DNA of 64,000 nt from the NCBI RefSeq assembly GCF_004168585.1, contig NZ_PGVH01000043.1:124001-188000 (forward strand), read 5' to 3'. The DNA comes from Shewanella sp. OPT22 (GTDB lineage: Bacteria > Pseudomonadota > Gammaproteobacteria > Enterobacterales > Shewanellaceae). Under the pieces are notes generated by a model. It saw nothing but the letters and a program-made list of their open reading frames with translations, had not been told where the DNA came from and searched no databases. This document shows positions 46,223-55,056 of the stretch, in pieces. Both the position numbers and the translations under genes were made by a program. Position 1 is the stretch's first letter. Each line of letters opens with the position of its first letter.

Positions 46223-47530
46223 TTATTTCAATTGGTAGAATCTCTTATAAATAAAGGCACTCGAGAGCATTAATAAAAGCGGAGGCAGCATAATCATCCA
46301 ACGAAATGTGTCTGCGGTGAAAGCTGAAATTTCTGTATCAGGTACATAATTTGAAAATGACAGACCCATACCGACCATAAAAGCACTTATTGCGCCAGTG
46401 GCTTTTGTTAACATGGTAAAAGTTGAGAAAATGATACTTTCAGTTCGCTGACCTGATGCTTTCTCTCCATAATCAATTATGTCTCCCAATAATACGATGG
46501 CGAGAGCACCAAATAGACCACCACCGAAACTAACCACCGCAGAAGCCAAACCTAAGAAATAAATGTTTTCTTGTTCAAAGATATAAGCCATAAATAGCAA
46601 TACTGAAAATACAGCAGGTGTTGAGGCGATAACATACCAAATGTTTTTTCGAGGTAACCAATTACTGATGTGTGGAAATAAAAGAACACCAGCAGGTCCA
46701 CAAAAAGCACCGATTAAGCTCATGTTAGCGAATAAATCTGGTCTTTCTAGTAATTGAGTTGTGTAGTAAATATTGAATCCGCCAATAAAATTATTACCAA
46801 TACCAAAAATTGCCACAAACCCAATAAAGATTCGTAATTGATCGTTAAGTTTAAATACAGACAAGATGTCTCTTATATTTAACTTTTCAGCATCTAGCGG
46901 AATCTCGACGACCGGTTTTACTTTCCAAAAAGTGACTAGACTTGAAATAAGAAAAGTTATCACACAAATAACAGATAAATAGGCGAAGCCAGTTCCCATA
47001 TCATCACCGCCAAAAAAACCGACCGTTTTTAAGCCATAAGTTCCGATTAATGCACCTGCTATTGTGGCAAACAGTCTTGGCCAAACGACAAGCTTTTCTC
47101 GTTGTTTACGGCTGGTAGTAAGTGATGAAATCATCGACCAGAAGGGTATGTCCATAATGGTATAAGTTAATCCCCACATAATGTACATAACGGCAGCATA
47201 TGCATATTTCCATTCTTGTGAGATTTCATGGGTGAGAAATAAACCAACAACGAAAATAGAATTTACAATCGTACCAATCAATATCCAAGGTCTGAATTTA
47301 CCAAACCTCGAACGCGTATTATCAACAATGATGCCCATGATTGGATCTGTGAATGCATCAAGAACCCGTGCGATAAGAAAAATAGCACCAATGAAAGCGG
47401 GGGAGATGTCTGCGACATCAGTAAAGTAGAACATTAAGAAAGTATTAGTGAGCGCCCAGACGAAATCTTTTCCTAATGCTCCAATCCCATATGATATTTT
47501 TGTTGATAAAGTAACTGAGTGATTTGTCAT
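46223..47530 (-). CDS. glycoside-pentoside-hexuronide (GPH/MelB) cation symporter
   Basis: This 435-residue protein has twelve helices. GPH family marks are SYGIGALGKDFVWALTNTFLMFYFTDV at the N-terminus, ARVLDAFTDPIMGIIVDNTRSRFGKFRPWI (residues 50-80, the MelB cation-site region) and a C-terminal GDIIDYGEKASGQRTESI segment. It likely imports a beta-galactoside, beta-glucuronide or related sugar with Na+ or H+. It is divergent from the GH2 gene across a 180-bp region with a LacI-type operator. Confidence 0.93.
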   Translation of the reverse strand: MTNHSVTLSTKISYGIGALGKDFVWALTNTFLMFYFTDVADISPAFIGAIFLIARVLDAFTDPIMGIIVDNTRSRFGKFRPWILIGTIVNSIFVVGLFLTHEISQEWKYAYAAVMYIMWGLTYTIMDIPFWSMISSLTTSRKQREKLVVWPRLFATIAGALIGTYGLKTVGFFGGDDMGTGFAYLSVICVITFLISSLVTFWKVKPVVEIPLDAEKLNIRDILSVFKLNDQLRIFIGFVAIFGIGNNFIGGFNIYYTTQLLERPDLFANMSLIGAFCGPAGVLLFPHISNWLPRKNIWYVIASTPAVFSVLLFMAYIFEQENIYFLGLASAVVSFGGGLFGALAIVLLGDIIDYGEKASGQRTESIIFSTFTMLTKATGAISAFMVGMGLSFSNYVPDTEISAFTADTFRWMIMLPPLLLMLSSAFIYKRFYQLK

Positions 47531-47609
47531 TTATTTGCCTATTTTTGTTTTGGCAGAAGAGGAAAAATCACACCTAATTAAAGGTCGGAAATTTCTGATT
47601 TAAATTGTT

Positions 47610-47625
47610 ACTAACACGTGTTAGT
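47610..47625. promoter_or_regulatory. LacI-family operator between GPH symporter and GH2 genes
   Basis: ACTAACACGTGTTAGT is a perfect 16-bp palindrome with a central CG-type core, the form bound by LacI/GalR proteins. It lies 80 bp from each divergent start. The likely ligand is the LacI regulator encoded at 50028-51047. Confidence 0.78.
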
Positions 47626-47710
47626 TTGTGCATGATGTTACATTAAAGCATTAATTGTCAATTAACTGTTTCAGTTATCTTTAGAAAAATAATACTAAAA
47701 GGGGTTTACT

Positions 47711-49954
47711 GTGCGCTGTGTTATACCGCTAAATCGAAATTGGAAATATACACCTTCGTTCAATGAATCATATATCACAGAACGAGACTGTTCGGGATGG
47801 ATTAATATAGAGTTACCTCATACTAATCATGAGCTACCACTCACATATTTTGATGAGAAAAGTTATCAATTTATTTCAACATACTCACGAATAATTGCGT
47901 TGAATGAGTTGGATTCGAACAAACTGAATATTATCCATTTCGAAGGCGTAATGACGGCCGCTAAGGTCTATGTAAACGGTCACTTTGTGTCAGAACATAA
48001 AGGAGGCTATACCGGTTTTGATGTTGCCCTTAATTCATACATGAAGTTTGATGGCTTCGATGAAATAACCGTTGTTGTTGATTCAACAGAGCGTCCGGAT
48101 ATTCCACCGTTTGGCGCTCAAGTTGATTATTTGACTTATGGGGGCATTTATCGTGAAGTTCAACTGCGTCAAGTTGATCCTGTTTATATTGATAATGTTT
48201 TTGCTAAACCAACGGATTGCTTAAAGGAAAAAAAACAGCTGAACGTTGATGTCTATTTGAAAAACACATCCAGAAGTACAAACGTTGAAACCGTAAAAGT
48301 GTCTTTATTTAGCGGTGTTGAATTAGTGACTGAAGAACTTTGGAATGGTTCACTATCCGGTGACACTGAGCAAATGATTTCGGTTGCTTTTATGGAACTT
48401 GAAGAAATCGAATTGTGGGAACTTCACAATCCAAATTTGTATACCGTTTTAGTTGAAGTTAATAAAGACCAAGATAGCCGTAGAATTGGATTTCGAGAAG
48501 CGGTTTTTACCACTGAAGGTTTTTTCTTAAATGGGCAGCTTTTGAATATTCGCGGTTTGAATCGACATCAGTCATTCCCATATGTTGGCTATGCAATGCC
48601 TGAACGAGTACAAAAACAAGATGCTGATATTCTTAAAAATGAGCTGGGGCTTAATTTAGTCCGAACTTCTCATTATCCTCAGTCTCGTCATTTCTTAGAT
48701 CGCTGTGACGAAATCGGTTTATTGGTTTTTGAAGAAATCCCTGGTTGGCAGCACATCGGCGATAAAGTTTGGCAAAACCTAGCCATTGAACATGTCAGAG
48801 AAATGATAAAAAGAGATTGGAATCATCCGTCTATTGTAGTTTGGGGCGTCAGAGTTAATGAATCTGCAGATAATCATGAATTTTATAAAGAAACTAATGC
48901 CGTTGCTAAAAAGCTTGACCCAACCCGTCAAACAACAGGTGTACGCTGTATAGAAGGCAGTGAATTACTTGAAGATGTTTATGGAATGAATGATTTTGCT
49001 CTTGATGGTGTGAATCAAGTTAAGCTCGGACAAAGGATTGCATTACGTGGTCAGCAAGATGTGACCAAACTAGAGTACAAAGTCCCTTATCTAGTGACGG
49101 AATATAATGGACACATGTTCCCCACTAAAAAAACGGATTGCGAAGAACATCAACAAGAACATGCCTTGAGACACTTGTTAGTTATTGATGCTGGGTGTGC
49201 AGATAAAGAAGTAGCTGGTACGATTGGATGGTGTGCATTCGATTATAATACTCATAAAGATTTTGGTGCTGGAGACCGAATTTGCCATCATGGTGTGATG
49301 GATATGTTTCGGTTACCTAAGTTTGCCGCTTCAGCCTATCATTCACAGAAATCTGTAGATGATGAACCAGTATTATTTCCGATGACGCTGTGGACGAGAG
49401 GTGAGCGTGCAGAAGGGATGGAAATTAGCCCTATGCTCGTAGCAACGAACTGCGATAAAGTTGAACTTTTTATTGATGATCAGCTTTATGGATCATATTT
49501 GCCTTCCCGTTCACATTTCAAAGGGCTTGAGTTTCCACCAGTTGTGATTCCTCATATTCGTGGTGAGTGGGGGATGAGTTGGAAAAAAGGTGATTTTGTG
49601 GGGTTCTCTAATGGTAGAGAAGTAATAAGAAAATCATTCACTGAAGCACCACAACTGACAACATTTACTGCGATCGCCGATTCAGAGACTCTTTTGGCGG
49701 AAGCCGACAGCTGGGATGCAACAAGAATCGTACTTTCAGCTCAAGACCAATGTGGTAACCCATTGGTATATCATAATACGATTGTAAATATTGAAATTGA
49801 TGGTGCCATTGAGTTGATAGGGCCAAAACAAATCGTGCTCCCAGGCGGGACGGGTGCACTTTGGGTTCGCAGTGCAGGTAAAATAGGAACAGGATTGGTT
49901 TCGTTTAAGACGTCAGAAGGTCATCAACAATCAATCGTATTAAGCGTTCAATAA
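47711..49954 (+). CDS. glycoside hydrolase family 2 (beta-galactosidase / beta-glucuronidase type)
   Basis: This 747-residue protein has the GH2 layout: jelly-roll sugar-binding domain (residues 1-165), an Ig-like domain (about 170-270), a catalytic barrel (about 275-565) and a C-terminal region. The acid/base Glu is in VVWGVRVNES (about residue 384), preceded by RDWNHPS; the nucleophile Glu is in LVTEYNGH (about residue 464). The N-terminus has no signal peptide, so it is cytoplasmic and acts on a sugar imported by the divergent GPH symporter. GTG at 47711 follows a GGGG ribosome binding site. Exact specificity cannot be assigned. Confidence 0.92.
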   Translation: MRCVIPLNRNWKYTPSFNESYITERDCSGWINIELPHTNHELPLTYFDEKSYQFISTYSRIIALNELDSNKLNIIHFEGVMTAAKVYVNGHFVSEHKGGYTGFDVALNSYMKFDGFDEITVVVDSTERPDIPPFGAQVDYLTYGGIYREVQLRQVDPVYIDNVFAKPTDCLKEKKQLNVDVYLKNTSRSTNVETVKVSLFSGVELVTEELWNGSLSGDTEQMISVAFMELEEIELWELHNPNLYTVLVEVNKDQDSRRIGFREAVFTTEGFFLNGQLLNIRGLNRHQSFPYVGYAMPERVQKQDADILKNELGLNLVRTSHYPQSRHFLDRCDEIGLLVFEEIPGWQHIGDKVWQNLAIEHVREMIKRDWNHPSIVVWGVRVNESADNHEFYKETNAVAKKLDPTRQTTGVRCIEGSELLEDVYGMNDFALDGVNQVKLGQRIALRGQQDVTKLEYKVPYLVTEYNGHMFPTKKTDCEEHQQEHALRHLLVIDAGCADKEVAGTIGWCAFDYNTHKDFGAGDRICHHGVMDMFRLPKFAASAYHSQKSVDDEPVLFPMTLWTRGERAEGMEISPMLVATNCDKVELFIDDQLYGSYLPSRSHFKGLEFPPVVIPHIRGEWGMSWKKGDFVGFSNGREVIRKSFTEAPQLTTFTAIADSETLLAEADSWDATRIVLSAQDQCGNPLVYHNTIVNIEIDGAIELIGPKQIVLPGGTGALWVRSAGKIGTGLVSFKTSEGHQQSIVLSVQ

Positions 49955-49982
49955 ATCAATAAATCAATAAATCAATAAATTA
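49951..49982 (+). repeat. short tandem repeat (ATAAATCA)x3-4 at the GH2 3' end
   Basis: The octamer ATAAATCA is repeated three times plus one imperfect unit. The first unit overlaps the GH2 stop codon, so copy changes would not alter the protein. Confidence 0.85.
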
Positions 49983-50027
49983 GGTACGTCTAATCACTGA
50001 GATAGACGTACAATAAGCCAACAGACA

Positions 50028-51047
50028 ATGAAACCGTTAAATAGTAAACAAATCGCTGAGTTGGCCGGAGTCTCAAGAAGTACAGTTTCCCGAGTCATAA
50101 ATGATTATTCAGACATTCCTGAATCGACCAGGAAGCGAGTAAAAGACATCATTAAACAGCATAATTATACGCCGAATGTTTCAGCACAGCTTATGAAAGG
50201 TAAAGCTCAAGCTGTCATTACATTGTACATATATGCTTCAGAAGAAGATTCTGAATCAGATTATATGTGCAGAGTTGGTTCTTCATATGTCATGAATTTT
50301 ATATCCAGTTTCATTGCGGAAGCATCGAAGTATAAATTTCGAGTTATGATTGAACTACTCAAATATGACGAACCTGAAAGTGAAGTGCTAGAGCGAATTA
50401 CTTCACATTTTCAATCAAAAAGTACTTATGCTGGTGTTTTTTTAGGACTAACGAGTGACGTTAAATTTATCGACAAACTTGTAAAAGAAGATTGGCCTCT
50501 GGCAGTGATTGACAGAGAGATTGAAGCCAATAAATATGTGTTCAATGTTTTCACCAAAGATCATGAAGGTATATATGAGATCACCAAAGATCTCATTAAA
50601 GCAGGTAACACTTCTATTTTATACCTCGGTGGTGATGAATCTAAACGGTCTGCAGTTCAGCGTAGAATGGGCTATTTAGAGGCGATGGCTGAATATAAAC
50701 TAGTAGGGCTTGATTTGCGTGGTGGTTTTACTGAAGCATCTGGAATAAAAGCCGTAATAGACATCCTTGAGAGGGAAATTTTACCACAAGCAATTGTTTG
50801 TGCTTCAGACATCATTGCTTTTGGAGTCATTAACGAATTAGAGCGTATTAAGCCTACTTTGCTTGATTCTATTAAAGTGACAGGTTTCGATAATAATTCA
50901 CTTTTAAGTGCACATCATCATAGATTGACTTCGGTAAAAGTAGACTTTAATCAGATGGCTAAAAAAACAATTCATTCATTGTTAGATAAATCAGAATCAC
51001 CAGTTGCGCAATCAATTTTGGTAGATGTAACGGTTATAAAACGTTGA
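50028..51047 (+). CDS. LacI family transcriptional regulator
   Basis: This 339-residue regulator has an N-terminal HTH (NSKQIAELAGVSRSTVSRVINDYSDIPESTRKRV, residues 4-37) and a periplasmic-binding-protein-like effector domain. It is 73 bp downstream of the GH2 gene and most likely controls GH2 and the GPH symporter through the palindrome at 47610-47625. The inducer is probably the transported sugar or its phosphate. Confidence 0.93.
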   Translation: MKPLNSKQIAELAGVSRSTVSRVINDYSDIPESTRKRVKDIIKQHNYTPNVSAQLMKGKAQAVITLYIYASEEDSESDYMCRVGSSYVMNFISSFIAEASKYKFRVMIELLKYDEPESEVLERITSHFQSKSTYAGVFLGLTSDVKFIDKLVKEDWPLAVIDREIEANKYVFNVFTKDHEGIYEITKDLIKAGNTSILYLGGDESKRSAVQRRMGYLEAMAEYKLVGLDLRGGFTEASGIKAVIDILEREILPQAIVCASDIIAFGVINELERIKPTLLDSIKVTGFDNNSLLSAHHHRLTSVKVDFNQMAKKTIHSLLDKSESPVAQSILVDVTVIKR

Positions 51048-51109
51048 GTGTATATGAGAGGGCTTCAGCATGCGCTTCTGAAGTAATCATTTATATGGAC
51101 TATTTTGTA

Positions 51110-51316
51110 TATCCCCATGATATCTGAAGATGCTCGTTTTCAGCGAGAATGCACAAAATAACAACTCTGTGCAACTCGCACTACGTGAGCATCTCAGCGC
51201 CAATTATTCTTGAGTACATTGGCTCGAAAGAATCCCAATATTTCTTCGCGAATGCGCCTCAAATAATTTACGCTGAGAAAGCTCTGCAACATGAATCTTC
51301 AAGTTTCTCGGGGATA
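51110..51316. mobile_element. MITE-like element with terminal inverted repeats
   Basis: TATCCCCATGATATCTGAAG (51110 onward, continuing ATGC) and the complement of 51293-51316 (TATCCCCGAGAAACTTGAAG, continuing ATTC) form imperfect 24-bp terminal inverted repeats around about 160 bp. The interior has a CTCG-N7-CGAG hairpin near the left end. The left end recurs at 16134. A 79-codon open frame (51149-51388) overlaps the element and runs past its end; it is probably not a gene. No transposase is present, so it would be non-autonomous. Confidence 0.5.
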
Positions 51317-51389
51317 CGAGTATCAGGCGATAAGCTTTGTGAAACTTTTTTATCAGGTGCTTACCTATTGATATCACAGGCGATTTAAT

Positions 51390-52457
51390 TCAATCAGGTT
51401 GATATTCAGGAAGTGTGATATGAAAAGTACTATGTAGTAACGGTTCCGGTCGATAATAATCAGTCGTTATATACTGTGCTCCCGATTCTTTAGCTGCCTT
51501 AAACCGAGAATAATCGTTATTTCTAGCTTCTGTTGTTCCGGCATCAGCTCTAGTCCGTATTACAAAACCTTTGTTGACGAGTCTCTTAATCTTCTCTAGA
51601 TTGCTTCTAGGTTCGTTAATGATCATAAAAGCTGCTTCGTCTTCAGATTCTGTTGCGTTTGTAAACATGATTCTGTTTTTCAACGAAGGGTAACCACTTT
51701 GATATGTAAATCTTTTATCTCCGTTCTCATCAAGCACTAAAATGAACTTACCTCGTGCCTCTTTTAATAGAGGCCAACCTTGAGTTAGAACAGCTTGTTT
51801 TAAGGTATTGAAACGGCCACGAACATCGTCTGGAGTAATGATTTTATCTTTACCTAAATACTCGATAAATTCTGCATCGAGGGCATTAAAAGCTTGTTTG
51901 GTAAAAGGTAGAGGGTTTGCAAACTGAACAACATTGAAGTGATCACTTTTAGCATTGAATGTGATTGCAATGGGTAAATGGTTAGGGTTTGAATTTGACC
52001 AACTTTTTAACTGAGTTAAGCAAGCTTTTAATGTTAAACAATGACTACGGAAATCTACATCAGGTAAATGTAAGACTTTAAACCCAGGTTTTTTAAGTTC
52101 GCTATCGAGGTCAAATAAATCTGGCTTTACTCCTTGATTTACAAGCCAATGATTACCGGCTTGAGAGCTGTACAGGCCACCATTAGGGTCGTATAAAACA
52201 TCAAGTTCTAGATTTCTGAGCTTGTACTTGTTGAGCTGAATATCTAGAGGCGGATGACGATACTCTAAGTCTTCAAAGGATTTACCCAGCTTAGTTTTCA
52301 TCTGCTTGTATAGTTCAGGTTGGATTAGTTGCTTATAACTATTGTGGCTGCCCAGTACCTGAATATCATTAATTTTTAGTTCCTTTGCTGAGGCTGTAAC
52401 GGACAAAAAAAGAACTGAAAATAAAGGTATATATTGTCTAATAACAAGAAATTCCAT
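51390..52457 (-). CDS. phosphatidylinositol-specific phospholipase C-like secreted protein
   Basis: The protein is 355 residues from the ATG at 52457, chosen because it follows GGAGAGC and opens a signal peptide (MEFLVIRQYIPLFSVLFLSV, then TASA). A longer frame begins inside the mmsA terminator hairpin. The catalytic-type His is in QVLGSHNSYKQ, and the layout fits the Ca2+-dependent PI-PLC-like (PF16670-type) group; later motifs include LELDVLYDPNGG and YITTDYY at the C-terminus. Such enzymes cleave phosphodiester bonds next to inositol. Position after the iolC-D-E-mmsA operon supports release of inositol phosphate outside the cytoplasm. Confidence 0.8.
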   Translation of the reverse strand: MEFLVIRQYIPLFSVLFLSVTASAKELKINDIQVLGSHNSYKQLIQPELYKQMKTKLGKSFEDLEYRHPPLDIQLNKYKLRNLELDVLYDPNGGLYSSQAGNHWLVNQGVKPDLFDLDSELKKPGFKVLHLPDVDFRSHCLTLKACLTQLKSWSNSNPNHLPIAITFNAKSDHFNVVQFANPLPFTKQAFNALDAEFIEYLGKDKIITPDDVRGRFNTLKQAVLTQGWPLLKEARGKFILVLDENGDKRFTYQSGYPSLKNRIMFTNATESEDEAAFMIINEPRSNLEKIKRLVNKGFVIRTRADAGTTEARNNDYSRFKAAKESGAQYITTDYYRPEPLLHSTFHITLPEYQPD

Positions 52458-52503
52458 TTGCTCTCCGCTTGATATCGGTGTCGGATTTAAAGTTAATGTA
52501 ATG

Positions 52504-52549
52504 AAAAAAAGCATAAACCTTCTAAAGGGAAGGGGGAGAAGGCTTATGC
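52504..52549 (-). terminator. rho-independent terminator after mmsA
   Basis: GCATAA-A-CCTTCT (52511-52523) pairs with AGAAGG-C-TTATGC (52537-52549), 12 of 13 pairs. On the minus strand it is followed by seven T residues. It separates mmsA from the phospholipase gene. Confidence 0.85.
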
Positions 52550-52578
52550 TTACGCTTGTGATTCTGTTGTTCTAAACC

Positions 52579-54081
52579 TTATTTCATGGTCGGCATGGTA
52601 AATTCGTTACCAGCACGAATACCACTAGGCCAACGAGCGGTGATGGCTTTCATTCGAGTATAAAAGCGAACACCATCTTGTCCGTGCATGTGTAATGGAC
52701 CGAAAAGTGATCTTTTCCAACCACCAAATGAGTGGAATGCCATTGGTACTGGAATTGGTACATTAATACCAACCATCCCTACTTGAATTTCTTCGCTAAA
52801 CTGACGTGCTGTATCACCATCACGAGTAAAAATAGTGGTGCCATTACCATATTCATGAGAGTTGATTAACGTAACAGCTTGCTCATAAGTATCAACACGC
52901 ACCACGGATAGCACTGGGCCGAAGATTTCTTCATCATAGATACGCATGCCTGGCTTTACATGGTCAAACAACGTAGGGCCTACAAAGTAACCATTTTCGT
53001 TGCTATCACATACAAATGTGCGACCATCTTCTACTAGAGTTGCACCTTGCTCAACACCAGAATCAATGTACGACTTAACTTTTGCTGCATGTTCTTTACT
53101 GATGAGCGGCCCCATATGTGCTTCTTCTTCCAGCCCCATTCCTGGGCCAACACGCATTTGAGCAATCTCATCTTTCATCATGCCAATTAATCTATCAGCA
53201 ACCTCGTCACCGACACACACTGCGACAGAAATAGCCATACAACGTTCGCCAGCACTGCCATACGCTGCACCCATTAGAGACTGTACAACTTGATTCGGAT
53301 CGGCATCTGGCATGACAACCATGTGGTTTTTAGCGCCGCCTAATGCTTGCACGCGTTTGCCTGATTTACTGGCTGTTTCGTATATGTACTGTGCAATAGG
53401 TGTTGAACCAACAAAGCTCACCGCTTGAACACGCTCATCGGTTAGCAATACGTCTACGGAAGTTTTGTCACCATTAACTACGTTAAATACGCCATCAGGT
53501 AAGCCAGCTTCTTTAAGTAACTTAGCCATCATTAACGGTACAGTTGGATCTTTCTCAGATGGCTTTAATACGAATGTGTTGCCTGATGCGATTGCAATCG
53601 GGAACATCCACATTGGAACCATTGCAGGGAAGTTAAATGGCGCAATACCAGCACATACACCTAGTGGTTGCATAAGTGAGTGGCTGTCAACACCACGGCC
53701 TACATTTAATGAGTGTTCGCCTTTAACTAAATGTGGAGCACCGCAAGCAAACTCGACAACTTCAATACCACGAGTTAATTCACCCATGGCATCTGAAAAT
53801 ACTTTACCATGCTCATTGGTAATGGCTTCAGCTAGACTGGCTTTATTCGCTTCTAAAAGTTCTTTAAACTTAAACATCACACGAGCACGATTAAGAGGTG
53901 TGACTTTTTTCCAACTTTCGAATGCTGTTTCTGCAACTTGAATGGCATGTTCTGTTTCGGCAACTGTCGACAGTGAAACTTGGGCAGTTTGTTCACCCGT
54001 TGCAGGGTTGTATACAGCAGCAAATTCGCTACTTGTACTGACCACGTTCTGGCCGTTTATGTAATTCCCTAAGGTTTTCAT
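52579..54081 (-). CDS. mmsA: methylmalonate-semialdehyde / malonate-semialdehyde dehydrogenase (CoA-acylating)
   Basis: MmsA/IolA converts malonate semialdehyde, the product of inositol breakdown, to acetyl-CoA. The 500-residue aldehyde dehydrogenase has catalytic Cys281 in GSAGERCMAIS, the glycine-rich VSFVGSTPIAQYIYE and the C-terminal MAFHSFGGWKRSLFGPLHMHG typical of the MMSDH group. It is the last gene of the iolC-iolD-iolE-mmsA operon, 21 bp after iolE, with a terminator beyond it. Confidence 0.95.
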   Translation of the reverse strand: MKTLGNYINGQNVVSTSSEFAAVYNPATGEQTAQVSLSTVAETEHAIQVAETAFESWKKVTPLNRARVMFKFKELLEANKASLAEAITNEHGKVFSDAMGELTRGIEVVEFACGAPHLVKGEHSLNVGRGVDSHSLMQPLGVCAGIAPFNFPAMVPMWMFPIAIASGNTFVLKPSEKDPTVPLMMAKLLKEAGLPDGVFNVVNGDKTSVDVLLTDERVQAVSFVGSTPIAQYIYETASKSGKRVQALGGAKNHMVVMPDADPNQVVQSLMGAAYGSAGERCMAISVAVCVGDEVADRLIGMMKDEIAQMRVGPGMGLEEEAHMGPLISKEHAAKVKSYIDSGVEQGATLVEDGRTFVCDSNENGYFVGPTLFDHVKPGMRIYDEEIFGPVLSVVRVDTYEQAVTLINSHEYGNGTTIFTRDGDTARQFSEEIQVGMVGINVPIPVPMAFHSFGGWKRSLFGPLHMHGQDGVRFYTRMKAITARWPSGIRAGNEFTMPTMK

Positions 54082-54102
54082 AAGGTACTCTTAGTTATTT
54101 GA

Positions 54103-55002
54103 TTATTTTGATAATTCAATGCCTGCATCAGCACAGAATTTACGTAAATTGTTGTTGCCTAAGGTGGCATATTTTAGCGGCGTGTAGATAGCTGGATCTT
54201 GCTCAGCTTCGACAACTAACCAACCTTGGTAATCCGATTGTTTTACTATTTCAAAAAGTGCAGGGTAGTCGACACAACCGTCACCAGGAACGGTAAATAC
54301 GCCATTCAATACTGAATCTAAGAAGCTGATATTGCGATTCAATGCGTCTTTCAACACGGTAGGGCGAATGTCTTTACAGTGAATGTGATTGATGCGGTGA
54401 CTGTGTTTTTCAAAGACACGAATTGGGTTTCCGCCAGCGTAAGTTAAGTGCCCTGTATCAAGCAATAATCCAACAGATTCACGGGTATGTTGTATCAATA
54501 AGTCGATTTCTTGCTCAGTTTGAACGACCGTGCCCATGTGGTGGTGATAGGCGATTTGCATACCTTGCTCAACGCAGTAATCAGCTACCCGCGAGAGCTT
54601 TTCACCAAATTCAGCCCATCGCTCAGGTTTTAGAGTAGGGCGTTGTAATAGGCCAATTTGTTGTTCGCTATGGATACAACGATCAACTTCACAATAGACA
54701 ATTACCTTTGCGCCTAGAGTTTTGAGTAAGTTTAAGTGTGGTTTTAGTGCTTCAATCTCTTCTTCGACACTTCGTTCAAACAGTTGCCCGCTAAACCAGC
54801 CTGAAATCAGTTTTAACTGATAATTATTTAAAATTGGACCAAGTACTTCAGGTGTTCTTGGGAATTTGTTTCCTAATTCGAAACCCGAAAAACCAGCTTG
54901 CTTACCTTCTGATAAACAGACTTCTAATGGTGTTTCTGCACCAAGGGAAGGCAAGTCATCATTAGTCCATGTAAGTGGGTTAATTCCTAATTTGATGCTC
55001 AT
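54103..55002 (-). CDS. iolE: 2-keto-myo-inositol dehydratase
   Basis: IolE removes water from scyllo-inosose. The 299-residue TIM-barrel protein begins MSIKLGINPLTWTNDDLPSLG (first 20 residues), the usual start of IolE, which is why the ATG at 55002 was preferred to an upstream TTG at 55035 that overlaps an intergenic hairpin. Metal-site motifs include AYHHHMGTVVQTE, LLLDTGHLTYAGG and INHIHCKDIR. It lies between iolD and mmsA. Confidence 0.94.
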   Translation of the reverse strand: MSIKLGINPLTWTNDDLPSLGAETPLEVCLSEGKQAGFSGFELGNKFPRTPEVLGPILNNYQLKLISGWFSGQLFERSVEEEIEALKPHLNLLKTLGAKVIVYCEVDRCIHSEQQIGLLQRPTLKPERWAEFGEKLSRVADYCVEQGMQIAYHHHMGTVVQTEQEIDLLIQHTRESVGLLLDTGHLTYAGGNPIRVFEKHSHRINHIHCKDIRPTVLKDALNRNISFLDSVLNGVFTVPGDGCVDYPALFEIVKQSDYQGWLVVEAEQDPAIYTPLKYATLGNNNLRKFCADAGIELSK

Positions 55003-55024
55003 ATTATTGTTATCTTTATTTGAA

Positions 55025-55044
55025 GCACCAGACAATACTGGTGC
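55025..55044. other. intercistronic hairpin between iolD and iolE
   Basis: GCACCAG / CTGGTGC is a perfect 7-bp stem with a six-base loop and no T tract. It could stabilise or mark a processing point in the operon mRNA. Confidence 0.5.
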
Positions 55045-55056
55045 ATGATGATTAAA

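Noticed and set aside
49951-49982. Short tandem repeat considered as a CRISPR fragment
   Set aside because: Units are eight bases with no spacers and no cas genes nearby.
51149-51388. 79-codon open frame on the plus strand
   Set aside because: It overlaps the MITE-like element, extends past its right end, has no ribosome binding site and no recognisable protein features.
52458-52514. Longer N-terminus for the phospholipase-like protein
   Set aside because: It begins within the mmsA terminator hairpin and precedes a clean signal peptide that starts at 52457.
53465-53941. 158-codon plus-strand frame
   Set aside because: Antisense shadow of mmsA.
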